A DNA stretch of 64,000 nt, from positions 1-64,000 of the forward strand of contig CANRMA010000007.1 in NCBI GenBank assembly GCA_947631625.1, in the 5' to 3' direction. The stretch comes from an uncultured Lachnospiraceae bacterium (GTDB taxonomy: Bacteria; Bacillota; Clostridia; Lachnospirales; Lachnospiraceae). Shown here piece by piece: positions 46,564 to 57,700 of the stretch (position 1 is its first letter; the number at the start of each line of letters is the position of its first letter). Both the position numbers and the translations under genes were made by a program. The notes below the pieces were generated by a model. It made no database searches. It was not told the origin of the DNA and saw nothing but the letters and a program-made list of their open reading frames with translations.

Positions 46564-46742
46564 TGTTGGGGGCGCGCGGACCAACGGCAGGGATTAAGAA
46601 TATTTGATTAAGGATACTTGATTAAGAATATTGGCGATTAAATTTATTAGCATACGCAGGAGAAATATGTTATAATTAATTTAGAATGATTTTAATAAAA
46701 TTCATTTGAATAAAATGTTTTACCGGAGCGGAGGCGTTGCAG

Positions 46743-48161
46743 ATGTTTATCGGAAGGGAGCGCGAATTAAGGTCTTTGCAGGAGTTGTATGACAAAGACG
46801 GTTTTGGAATGACGATCGTCTATGGCAGGAGGCGTATTGGCAAGTCTACGCTGATTGCAGAATTTATTAAAGATAAGAAAGCGATTTTTTATACTGCCAC
46901 AAAAGTCGGAGCGCAGAGAAATCTTGAACTGTTTTCCAAACAGGCGGCAGAAGTGTTGGACCCTGTGGTTAGTAACGCGGTGTTTGAAACATACGAAGCC
47001 GTTTTTGACTTTATAAGTAAAAAAATGCCGCCGGAAAAGTTGATCATTGTGATAGACGAACTGCCATACTGGGCTGAAAAAGACGAAGCCCTGCTTTCCG
47101 TTATTCAGAAATATATTGACACAGAATGGAAAGACAGGCAGCTTATGATCATACTGTGCGGTTCTTCGCTCAGCTTTATGGAAAACAAAGTTATGAGCGA
47201 AAAAAGCCCGCTGTTTGGCAGGAGAGATTCGCAGATCAAACTGGAAGCTTTTCCTTACAGGGATGCGGCTCTTTTTGTGCCGGAATATTCGGCAGAGGAT
47301 AAGGCAATCTGCTACGGAATAACAGGCGGCGTCGCCAAATACCTTTCCATGCTTGACGGAGGCAAGAGTCTTGACGATAATATAAAGAGACTGTTTTTTT
47401 GCACGGACGGCTATTTATATGACGAGACACGGAACCTGCTGACACAGGAGTTTTCGGATATTACATTGGTGAATAACATTATCGAGCAGATTGCGTCCGG
47501 CGAAAACACGGTCAATAATATTGCGGCGAAAGTGCGTGAAAAAGAGCCGACTGTGCTTTATTCTCTTGACAAACTCATAAGCGTCGGTCTTGTGGAAAAG
47601 AAGAAATGTATTACGGAGGAGAAAAACAGAAAGAAAACGCAGTATGTATTAAAGGATCATATGTTTAAATTCTGGTATGAATTTATCCCCAAGGCGCACA
47701 GTGTCATAGAACTGGGACAGGGTGATATCTATTATGAAAAAGCAGTGAAGCCGAAGCTGCATTCGTTTATGGGAAGCGTTTTTGAAGATATGTGCAGGTA
47801 TTATACGCTTGAGCAGGGCATTCAAGGCCATTTCGGAAGTTTTATCACACAGTCGGGCGCATGGTGGGGTACGGAATTGATAGAAAATGCCGATGGGGAA
47901 AAGTCACAGCAGTCGGCGGACATAGATATTGTGGCAATTTCAGAAACAGATAAGACTGCGGTGGTAGGAGAGTGCAAATTCAAGAATGAAAAAATTGATA
48001 AAGGAGTCTGCGACAACCTGTTGCGGAGGGCGCGTCTGCTCTCTCCCAAATACAAAGTTATCAAATATTTGTTTTTTTCATTGAGCGGATATACGGATTG
48101 GTTTGATGGGTTGGAAAATAAGGATGTGGTATTATTAACATTGGAGGATCTGTACGCGTAA
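46743..48161 (+). CDS. AAA-type ATPase with DUF234-like C-terminus
   Basis: 472 residues. P-loop YGRRRIGKSTLIAEF, Walker B-like IIVIDELPYWAE, sensor-like LCGSSLSFME, then a winged-helix segment (about 255-300) and a C-terminal domain with SADIDIVAISETDKTAVVGE-CKF, an Asp ... Glu-x-Lys pattern as in PD-(D/E)XK nucleases. This archaeal/bacterial ATPase class is common and of unknown role. ATG 46743 is preferred (GGAG 9 nt upstream) over TTG 46737. It sits between the transporter and GH3 genes without obvious link to sugar use, 43 nt before GH3. Confidence 0.85.
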   Translation: MFIGRERELRSLQELYDKDGFGMTIVYGRRRIGKSTLIAEFIKDKKAIFYTATKVGAQRNLELFSKQAAEVLDPVVSNAVFETYEAVFDFISKKMPPEKLIIVIDELPYWAEKDEALLSVIQKYIDTEWKDRQLMIILCGSSLSFMENKVMSEKSPLFGRRDSQIKLEAFPYRDAALFVPEYSAEDKAICYGITGGVAKYLSMLDGGKSLDDNIKRLFFCTDGYLYDETRNLLTQEFSDITLVNNIIEQIASGENTVNNIAAKVREKEPTVLYSLDKLISVGLVEKKKCITEEKNRKKTQYVLKDHMFKFWYEFIPKAHSVIELGQGDIYYEKAVKPKLHSFMGSVFEDMCRYYTLEQGIQGHFGSFITQSGAWWGTELIENADGEKSQQSADIDIVAISETDKTAVVGECKFKNEKIDKGVCDNLLRRARLLSPKYKVIKYLFFSLSGYTDWFDGLENKDVVLLTLEDLYA

Positions 48162-48204
48162 TCACGAAATCTGCTGACACATAAACGAAAGGTGGGCACC
48201 CAAT

Positions 48205-51099
48205 ATGTCTGTATCGTCAACGAATTTTAAACTTGATATGGAGAAATATGCCGCACTGGCAAGGCAGGCCGCTGCCGAAGGCTGCGTGCTGCTTGAGAAT
48301 GAAAATAACGCGCTTCCGCTTAAGAAGGGCGATAAGGCGGCGGTGTTCGGCCGCAGCGCCTTTAATTATTATAAGAGCGGACTGGGCTCCGGCGGTCTGG
48401 TAAATACCAGGTATACGGTAAGTATTTTGGACGCGCTTAAAGATAATAACGATATTGCGTTAAATAAAGAACTGCTTGACATATATGAAGAGTGGATAAA
48501 AGACAATCCGTATGATGAAGGCGAGGGTTGGGGCAGCGTGCCGTGGAGTCAGAAGGAAATGCCCGTTACTGACAGAATGCTTGAGATAGCCCATGAAGCT
48601 GACGTATCGCTTGTTTTTATCGGAAGGACGGCAGGAGAGGATCAGGACAACAGCGCCCAAGAAGGCAGCTTTCTGTTGACCCGGGAAGAAGAAAAGCTGA
48701 TAGCAGGCGTATGCGCAAATACTGACAGATGTGTCATAATTTTGAATGTCGGAAACATTATCGACATGAGTTTTGTGGAAAAATTTCATCCGCAGGCTGT
48801 GCTTTACGTATGGCAGGGCGGTCAGGAAGGCGGCAACGGGGCGCTTGATGTGTTGACCGGAAAAGTCAATCCGTGCGGCAGGCTTACAGATACGATCGCA
48901 AAGAGTATAGATGACTATCCTTCGACTGCTGATTTTGGCAGCGATGTGAGGAATTTCTATACGGAGGATATCTATGTCGGCTATCGGTATTTTGAGACTT
49001 TTGCAAAAGATAAGGTGCTGTATCCGTTCGGTTACGGTCTGTCCTATACGTCTTTTTCAATAGAAGGAAAGCTGACGCAGACGCTGGGTGAAGACTGCGG
49101 ACATGCGCAGGAGGATATGGCGGCGTCAGAGTCAGGCAATAATGCTGCAGAGAGTGAAGGGGCGGCGTCATCTGGCGGCGGAAAGTGTGTTATCGAGGCA
49201 GTCGTCAAGAATACGGGTACCTGCGCGGGCAGGGAAGTAGCGCAGGTTTATGTAAAAGTGCCGCAGGGCAGGCTTGGCAACCCGGTCAGGCGACTTGTAG
49301 CTTTTGCCAAAACAGCGGAGCTTGGCCCGGAAGAGGAAGAAAAAATAACATTAGTTATTGATAAATATACGCTTTCATCATACGACGACAGCGGGGTTAC
49401 CGGGCATAACAACTGTTATGTATTGGAAGAAGGCTGTTATGAATTTTATATCGGAGAAGATGTAAGAAGCGCGGTATTGTGCGGAAGTTTCAGACAGGAG
49501 TTGGAGGTGGTAGAGCAGCTTGAGCAGCAGCTTGCGCCTTCCAAAGCTTTTAAGCGGCTAAGGCCCGCTGTATTGACTCAAACTATAGATAAGGAAGAAA
49601 AGTTTGGAATAACAACCGAAGACGTACCGCTCAGGAACCGGTCGCTTACGGCAGCTTATTATGAAGATAAAGAGCAGGTAAAAGAGCTTGAATATACCGG
49701 GGATAAAGGTTATAAGCTTATAGATGTCCTTGACGGCAAGGTGTCTCTTCAGGATTTTACCGCGCAGCTTGACGACGACGATCTTATCAATATATTCCGC
49801 GGCGAGGGTATGTGCAGTATGCGCGTGACCGCGGGAACGGCTGCGGCCTTTGGCGGAGTGACTGATAAACTTGAAGGCTTTGGCATACCTGCGGCCTGCT
49901 GTTCGGACGGGCCTTCCGGCATAAGAATGGACTGCGGCAGTAAAGCTTTTTCCCTGCCGAACGGAACTGCGCTTGGCTGCACGTTTAATCGGGAACTGGT
50001 CTATGAGCTGTTTAAAATGCTTGGAACGGAGCTCAGGCTCAATAAGATCGACGCCCTGCTTGGGCCCGGAATGAACATACACCGTAATCCTTTAAACGGC
50101 AGGAATTTTGAGTATATATCCGAGGACCCTTATCTTACGGGAAAAATAGCGGCTTCTCAGATAGAGGCAATGGAGAGTGTCGGCATTGCGGGCACTATCA
50201 AGCATTTTTGCGCCAACAATCAGGAAAAAGAGCGAAGAAAGGCGGATTCCGTCGTTTCCGAGAGGGCGCTCCGCGAAATCTACCTTAAAGGTTTTGAAAT
50301 GGTAGTCAGAGAGGGAAAAGTCCGTTCAGTGATGACGACCTACGGCCCCGTGAACGGTATCTGGACGGCGGGCAATTATGAGCTGTGTACGAATATATTA
50401 AGAAAAGAGTGGGGCTTTGAAGGAATAGTGATGAGCGACTGGTGGGCGGAGGCCAATTATGAAGGTTCGGCACACTCGTCAAGAGATGTAAAGGCTCCGA
50501 TGGCAGGAGCGCAGAACGATTTATACATGTGCGTAAGGGATTCGGCTTCCAATCCGGAGAATGACGATATGAAAGAAAAGCTTGGGATCGGGTATATAAC
50601 CAGGGGACAGCTGCAGAGAAACGCCATGAATATATTGGGCTTCATATTAAAAAGCCCTTCCATCCTGCGTCTTGAGGGCAGACTTTCCCAAGAAGAGCAG
50701 GAAGCGCTCGATACTATGGCTTCGCAGCCCGATTCATTGACTGATCCGGTCTATTATGAAGCAGATGAAAAAACACACGAAATCGTGATCGACGGTTCCC
50801 TGCTTCACCCTAAGATGGGAGAAGCGGACGTATTCGGAATAAGAGTGAACAGATCAGGGGATTACAGTATCTCACTTTCACTTAAATCAGACCTGGGCGC
50901 TTTGGCGCAGCTGCCCATATCGGTCTTCCTTGACAATAACTTAAAAGGCACGGTCAGCATGACCGGAACGGAAGGCCGGGTCATAACAGAAAAGGTACGC
51001 CTTGGCGAACTCATAAACGAGATCAATAATTACATAAAGTTGTATTATGGGGCAAACGGGATAGTGATTAGTGAGATTGTGATAAAACCGGATGAATAA
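48205..51099 (+). CDS. Beta-glucosidase-like GH3 enzyme with swapped domain order
   Basis: 964 residues, no signal peptide, cytosolic. The usual C-terminal (alpha/beta) sandwich comes first (AAEGCVLLENENNALPLKKG ... GRTAGEDQD ... YPFGYGLSYTSF), then an Fn3-type domain and a Ser/Gly/Glu-rich insert (about 300-325), and the TIM barrel last (about 520-850), with KHFCANNQEKERR and nucleophile Asp in GIVMSDWW. This order is known from a few rumen clostridia such as Ruminococcus albus and Butyrivibrio. It would release glucose from short cello-oligosaccharides, in parallel with phosphorolysis. RBS AAAGGTGG. Confidence 0.92.
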   Translation: MSVSSTNFKLDMEKYAALARQAAAEGCVLLENENNALPLKKGDKAAVFGRSAFNYYKSGLGSGGLVNTRYTVSILDALKDNNDIALNKELLDIYEEWIKDNPYDEGEGWGSVPWSQKEMPVTDRMLEIAHEADVSLVFIGRTAGEDQDNSAQEGSFLLTREEEKLIAGVCANTDRCVIILNVGNIIDMSFVEKFHPQAVLYVWQGGQEGGNGALDVLTGKVNPCGRLTDTIAKSIDDYPSTADFGSDVRNFYTEDIYVGYRYFETFAKDKVLYPFGYGLSYTSFSIEGKLTQTLGEDCGHAQEDMAASESGNNAAESEGAASSGGGKCVIEAVVKNTGTCAGREVAQVYVKVPQGRLGNPVRRLVAFAKTAELGPEEEEKITLVIDKYTLSSYDDSGVTGHNNCYVLEEGCYEFYIGEDVRSAVLCGSFRQELEVVEQLEQQLAPSKAFKRLRPAVLTQTIDKEEKFGITTEDVPLRNRSLTAAYYEDKEQVKELEYTGDKGYKLIDVLDGKVSLQDFTAQLDDDDLINIFRGEGMCSMRVTAGTAAAFGGVTDKLEGFGIPAACCSDGPSGIRMDCGSKAFSLPNGTALGCTFNRELVYELFKMLGTELRLNKIDALLGPGMNIHRNPLNGRNFEYISEDPYLTGKIAASQIEAMESVGIAGTIKHFCANNQEKERRKADSVVSERALREIYLKGFEMVVREGKVRSVMTTYGPVNGIWTAGNYELCTNILRKEWGFEGIVMSDWWAEANYEGSAHSSRDVKAPMAGAQNDLYMCVRDSASNPENDDMKEKLGIGYITRGQLQRNAMNILGFILKSPSILRLEGRLSQEEQEALDTMASQPDSLTDPVYYEADEKTHEIVIDGSLLHPKMGEADVFGIRVNRSGDYSISLSLKSDLGALAQLPISVFLDNNLKGTVSMTGTEGRVITEKVRLGELINEINNYIKLYYGANGIVISEIVIKPDE

Positions 51100-51110
51100 A
51101 GTTATGAAGT

Positions 51111-51217
51111 AATTTTAATGCTTTTATTGATTTTAATGCTTTTAGCGATTTTAATGCTTTTAGTGATTTTAATGCTTTTAGTGGTTATAATACTTTAGTG
51201 ATTGTAATACTTTAGTT
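51111..51217. repeat. 18-bp tandem array, 6 units
   Basis: Six units of GATTTTAATGCTTTTAGT, the last two diverged (one of 17 bp). It begins 11 nt after the GH3 stop and ends 79 nt before the XRE stop, between convergent genes. No spacers. Confidence 0.85.
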
Positions 51218-51295
51218 GATTTTAATTTTTTAAATCTTTAACTATATTTATATATTACCAAAATTTTTTATTTAATCTGGGATATCCGCATCGGC

Positions 51296-51580
51296 TCACC
51301 TGCGTTTCATGGCATAAATAAGGTTGAGCAGAGCGGATATCTCTTCCTCAGTGAGTCCTGACAGGTCTATGTCATGTCTTTTTTCAAGTCCCAGAAGATA
51401 ATCGGTAGTGACCTTGAAAATTTTGGAGATGGATATAAGTATGTCATATGAGGGCATGCGTATACCCGTTTCATATGCGCTGATAACTGATTTGGTAAGC
51501 CCCAGTTTCTGTGCAAGCTGCGCCTGCGTCAATTGATTTTGAATCCGTAATGATTTTAAAACGTTTCCAAAGTCAACCAT
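51296..51580 (-). CDS. XRE-family HTH transcriptional regulator
   Basis: 94 residues. HTH at about 8-62 (LRIQNQLTQAQLAQKLGLTK-SVISAYETGIRMPSYD), then a short helical tail (LTEEEISALLNLIYAMKRR). RBS AGGAGG before ATG 51580. Divergent from the giant surface protein gene, whose promoter carries a palindrome; it is the obvious candidate regulator. Confidence 0.92.
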   Translation of the reverse strand: MVDFGNVLKSLRIQNQLTQAQLAQKLGLTKSVISAYETGIRMPSYDILISISKIFKVTTDYLLGLEKRHDIDLSGLTEEEISALLNLIYAMKRR

Positions 51581-51685
51581 GAGAATACCTCCTTTTCGAC
51601 CGTCTGTCGGATAATTTCGGCAGGCGTTATTCTGACGCCTTACCTTAGTCTACTATAAAGTATGTTTTCATAAGGTTGATAAAGT

Positions 51686-51705
51686 ATTTAGTTAGTTGAC
51701 TAAAT
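51686..51705. promoter_or_regulatory. Operator-like palindrome over the -35 of the surface protein promoter
   Basis: ATTTAGT (51686-51692), six-base spacer, ACTAAAT (51699-51705), perfect arms. It overlaps TTGACT at 51696-51701. The size and spacing suit a dimeric XRE-type regulator, encoded divergently 106 bp away. Confidence 0.6.
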
Positions 51706-51724
51706 GCGGTATTTGATATATAAT
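51696..51724 (+). promoter_or_regulatory. Sigma-A promoter of the giant surface protein gene
   Basis: TTGACT (51696-51701), 17-nt spacer, TATAAT (51719-51724); 41 nt to the start codon. Confidence 0.85.
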
Positions 51725-51764
51725 AAGTTGATTTTCAAAAAATATTACAAGGAGGATTATGAAA

Positions 51765-54700
51765 ATGGTGAAACACAAATTGCTTAAGCGTGTGCTTCCT
51801 ATGCTGTTAAGCGCATCTATGATGTTCCAGACGGTATCAGGCACAGCGCTCGCAGCAGAGATTGCGCCGGAAGCCGTATCGGCGCAGGAACAAAGTGATG
51901 AAACCGTTGCGACGTCCGAAGACGACGCGCAGGACGCAGTTGAAGCCGAAACTGCCGACGGCGCGCAGGACGCGGTTGAAACCGAAACTGCCGACGGCTC
52001 GCAGGACGCAGTTGAAGCCGAAACTGCCGATGGCTCACAGGACACCGCAGATGTCACTGATGCAGATGACGCAGACGGTAATGACAGCGCAACGGCAGAC
52101 AATACAGAAGATGCAGACGCCGCAGATGCAGACGCGGTTCTGGATGAAGAAGCGTCGGGTGGAGATTCACAGGGGGATCCGAGCCCGAAATCTGAGAATG
52201 AAGCGGCAAAGCTTCCCCAGGCTGTCATAAGTCTGGATAAAGAGGCGCTTAAGGAAGCAATTTCATACACGAATTATAAATATGATGAGATTGCGGGAAC
52301 ACTTACGGCGGATTATCATAGCATTAAGGATATTGAAGACCTTACGGAAAATATCAGTGGAGTCTTAAATAGTGAAGTTTATTCCAATTATTCATATAAA
52401 TATCCGCTCCAAGCTTATTATACAGACAGCGAAGGAAGCGAGATACCGCTTAATAAGAGCGATGACCTTAAGTACACATGGAAGGTAAAAGGCGCTGACG
52501 ACGCTTATACTGATATCAAAGCTACGGAAGGCGAGAAGGCGCAGCCTGATGCGGCAGGTTCGTACAGACTGGTCATTTCGGCAGATGCTAAAGAAGGATC
52601 ATATACGGCAGCTGATCCGGTAAACCTTGATCTGGAGATCAAGAAGTCTGTTATTACGGCGGAAGTTACGAATTTAAGCTTTGATTCTGCTGATAGCGCA
52701 GCAGAGGTAAAGAAAGCAAACGAGATCATAACGTTTTATGTAAACGGTGAAGAAGTTGACAGAGGAGAATATGAAGGCGAGGGAGAAGCGCAGAAGGTTG
52801 TATATAAAGGCGACTATATTTCAGGCGCGTCTCTTAATGTTGTAAATGCGGACGACGCTTCCAAGCTTAGCGACGCCGATCTTCTGAAAAAAGGCGTAAA
52901 CTACGTCATCGAGACGGAAGTTACCTTGAAAGATGATGTTAAGGCAAACTATGAAGCAGCCAAAGACTCTTTCAGGATAAGTTTGACCGGCTCAGTCAAT
53001 ACAACCATAGAAATTACATATAAAGATGAAGTATTGGTTGACGGCGCGGCTCCTGAGGTGATTTTTACCAAGACATATAACGGAGAGCCCGTAAATGCGG
53101 AAACTGACGTAAAAACCAAGTACACGGCCAAAGTGATATATGGCGAAGGCGATAATAAGAAAGAGGTTGCCGGAGCCGAAATCACGGGAACATGGTGTGT
53201 TCAGAATGGATTTTATTCAGGCTATTCGGATATAGATTATGAACCGACCGATGCAGGAGAGTACTATTACAAATTGAGTTATACTGACGCGGATAAGGCA
53301 TATGGCGATGCAGACCCCGTTTATCTGAAAGTCGTTATAAATAAGGTTTCTCTTGCAATCGAGCCTGTAATTGAAAATACTGAATTTTATTCAGGCATTA
53401 CTGCTGAAAACGTAGTAAAATACCTGGAAGCCAAAGTTTATGACGTTAGCGGTGAAACACCTGCCGAAAAAACGGTTGGTGAAAATTTCTGGGGCGCATA
53501 TAACGGCAAACCTTATGTACCTGTGTTTAAAGTGCAGAAAGGTACAAAAGCCGCAGCTGCAGAGTCTGTCACAACATGGGAAGATGTTGATGATGAGGAG
53601 AGGCTGACAATCAGCGCAGACGGTAATGTTTCTTACAGAGTTGTATTTGCGGATGAATTCGCGGCTTATAGTAAAGGCTATGACGGTCAAGATCGTAATG
53701 ATACACAGGATGTTGATTCCGTTAATTATTCTTTCAAGAATTATGAGGTTGTGACGACCGACGATATTAAGGATAAATATTCCAAAGCAATAACATTAAA
53801 AGCTGCTACGGAAGTTAAGATAAACGTTGACGGTCTGCTTAATGAAGGCGCAGGCGCAACGCTTGAGAACCCTGTCATTAAGACCTATGACGGTAAAGGG
53901 ATCTATACTTCAATAGCTGATTATAAGAAGGCGACAGTTACTAAAGCTGACGGCGCGGAAGCAACGTTTGCCAACGGCGAGCTTAAGTATGAGTGGCAGT
54001 CTAATTCCAGTGTTACGCTAGAGGAAGGAAAGCCTGTTGAAAATGATATTTGGAGAAGGGCAAACTATAATAATGTAGATATATGCGTAGCCCCTATGAA
54101 TGTAGGTGTATACAGACTTGCGATATCCTATACTGATGACACGAACGAGTCATACGCCGCTGAGCCTGCCTATGTATATTATGTAGTAAAACCTCAGGAT
54201 GTAAGAATAGTAATTAACGCTGAAACCGAGGCGTATGCCAAGGCAGATGCTCAGGTAGAGTCAACTTATGAGTTTATTCATAAATTACAAAATTCTAATG
54301 CAGAAGATAAGGCAACGTATTTTAGCCTTGAGGTATATCCCGTAACCGTTACGGAAGATGCGGAAGGTAATGCAAATGTTGTAAAAGGAGAAGCTCCTAT
54401 TGCAGAACTTACGGAAGCAGTGCGGGAAGAGTATTCAGGCGATTTGTACTACGATCCGGGATACTATTTCTATGTAGAGAAAAAATCAACTGTAGAAGGT
54501 AAGGATGTCTGGACCGGGATAGATACTGATTATGAGATTTATTTTGAAGTTAATGCCGAATACAGATTGGGCGTTGCTAATATTAATTACGACAGGAATT
54601 ATAATTTTGGCCGTAAGTATGATAAGTATAATAACATAGTAAATTATGACTATTATGCTAATGAGACGTCGGCCATTACCGTTAAAGCCACGGAAGGCAA

Positions 54701-57700
54701 AAAACTTAATGCTTATCTTACCGAAGATATCGACAAAGTGGTAAAGACCAAAGAGTATGATGGCCAACCGTTCGATGTTAATGCCATAAAACAGGCTGTA
54801 GTAGTCACACAAGAGGATGGAAAAACAGAAGTGACCGATCAGGTCAATATTGAATATTATCTTGTTACAGGTGATTTCAGTTCTAACGATCCTAATAAGT
54901 ATGAGTATGATGAGTGGTATCCCCTTGAAGGAGCGATCCACGCAGGCGAGTACAGGCTTGTAATAGAGGTGGCGACAGATGATACTTATATAGGAACCGG
55001 ATTTACTGATACAACACCTTATATTATTAACCAAAAGGAGCTTAAGATCACTCCCGTATTAAAAGACCCTGTTTATGCCGGAAGGTATGAAGATGATTAT
55101 GATATTATTATTGACCACTATGATGTTGAAGGCATTGTGGACGGAGATTCTGATGTTATTGATTACATCTATTGGGATTTATATAAACGCAGCGATTCAA
55201 CAGTGGTATCTTATAATACAATGCTTAAGAGCTCCGGAGAATACTATGTAGACGGTTCTGTTGAGTATGGTTATTATGAATATGAAGAGAACGGCTACTG
55301 GCATGAGGGATATTGGGACAGGGACTATAAGGCTGCAGTAGATCGTAAGACGTTTATTCCTACAAGAAAAGCAGCAACAATAGTAGAAAAAAATACAGAA
55401 ATTAAAGATGAGGCTGTATTGACTGATGGAGTCTATACGCATACGGTAACTACTAATGAGGCCGTTCCTTACAGTTATAAAGCTGAGTGGCCCAATGATT
55501 CTGATATAGTAACTAAGGACGGAGAGGCTCTTGAAGGCAATATATTGACGGCAAGACTCTATGCTCCGGAGGAATTTAAAGGCACTGATTATGAAGATGG
55601 AACTATAGATGCGGATACTCTGAACGCAATAGAGAAAAATTTTATTGCCAATAACAAAGGTTGGGTTATAAGTAGTTCAACAGGCGATTCCTCAAATTAC
55701 ATGTATCGCAATTTGGCGTATATCGACGTAGCCTTTGATGCGTCGGAGCATGACAAAAAAGAGTTCACGATCATGTGGGCTGCGGGTTATACCGAGAAAT
55801 ATGTGTTTGATTTTAGCAGCAGCTTGCTGCAGGCGGACTTTACCAAAGCCGAAGCGCCTAAATCAATATCTTTCAACGGACCGTCCAAGAAGATGGTTGT
55901 CGGTGATGCGCAGCAGCTTGATGTAAAGATCGCCAAGTTCCAGATGAATGACATTATCTGCCTGGATTATTCCGTAGATAACAGCAGTGTTTTATATGTT
56001 GACTCTAAGGGAAAAGTTACCGCATTGTCTAAAGGTAAAGCTACGGTAACTGTATATCCGAGCCGCCTTGTAAATGGCGTAAAGAAACATATCGACGGCG
56101 CCAAGACTGCTAAGGTAACGATCAATGTAGCCGACGTTGCAACAGTTAAGATTTCAAAACTTACCAATGTGAGAGTAGGCACAGATGATCCTCGGGTAAC
56201 CGTAAGCTATAAAAAGCCCGCTAACGGATATAAGAGAGAGATCTATATACTTGAAGGTAAGAAAAAGGTAGAAGATTTTGAATCTGAACTTAGTAAAGTA
56301 AAGAACGGCAACTACAGCGCATTTGTATATGCGGCAAGCCAGAATGGTGAACCGACTGACAAAAAAGGAGTAACTTCTCATGTAGCATGGGTTGACAGCC
56401 TTAAACTTAAACCGGGTGTTGAGTATACGCTATACCTGCGTAATGTAAGTAATGTTAGAAAAGTTGCCGGTTCCGAAACTGATACCGGCGTATGGGTATC
56501 ACTTTCCCATGCAGGTTCGGTTAAAACTTTCAAGACTACTAAACCTCAGGTTGAAGACTTAAGTTTATCCTTCCCGGATAATATATATTATGATGAAGAT
56601 TATGATGAATGGCATGCAGATTTCAAGGATAAGTCCGTACAGCTGCAGGTAGAAGCAAAGTTCAAGGCTAAATATACAGATTCAAATGTAGGTGATAGCG
56701 GATATATATGGAGATCGCTTCCGCTTTCTTCTGATTTAAAGAGAACATATGATGAGCCTAAGCTTCAATATAACATTTATGACTATGACCCTGAGAAAGA
56801 GGAAGAGATTTATAGCAAGTCCAATGATATTGCAAGCATTAACAATAAAGGTAAGATTACATTCAAGGGCGCAGGACATGTGTCTATCCGTGTGACGGAT
56901 ACAAAGAGCGGCATATATGAAGATATAGAACTGTATATCGAAGCTTCGCCCAACAGCATAACCGGTGGCGCTATTAAAATGAAAGTCGGCGACACAATAG
57001 ACCTTCGTGATTACCTTACATATAAGGAAAATAAGAAAAAGGTCGCAAATTATGCGCACCATACGCCAAGACTTGAGCTTGATAAAACATCGGATGCTAA
57101 CTTTAGTATTGATACTAGTACGGATGAATATGGTGATACATATGCTGCCTATATCATAGCGCTTAAACCTAATGCTACATTGGAACTCAAGGTCACCGAT
57201 AAAACCGTTAAGGCAAACGGCGGCGCTCCTGCAACAATAAAGATAACCACGAGTGCAATAGATCCTGTTAAAAAACTGAAGGCGGATACGGTTTATGACG
57301 ATCTGTTCAGAGTCAGATTCAGTTATCCTATATGTATAAACGAAGATGACGATAATGATCTGGCATTTAAGTATGAGCTTAAGGATGACAGAGGCAGCGT
57401 GATATGCAGTAAGATTGAAATTCCTGAGTACGCTAATGATTATGATAGCAAGACCAAAGAGTATATTTACTTAAAAGAGTTTAACTCAGGTGATTATCCG
57501 GCTATTAATATCCTGTCCAAGTATAAGCTGACTGTGACGGTAGTAAACTTAAACGGCGGCGGAGAGTCGAAGCCCGCTAATCTGAACATCAAGACTACCA
57601 ATATTGTTGCAAGTAAATGCGATGCGGATGATGGATATTGGGAGGATGATGGATATTGGGATGATAATGGAAATTGGAAGCCGGATTTGTATTGGATCGA

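Noticed and set aside
51692-52270. 192-codon minus-strand Ser/Ala-rich frame
   Set aside because: Antisense shadow of the acidic repeat region of the giant surface protein; the same applies to 11374-11688 and 42632-43231.
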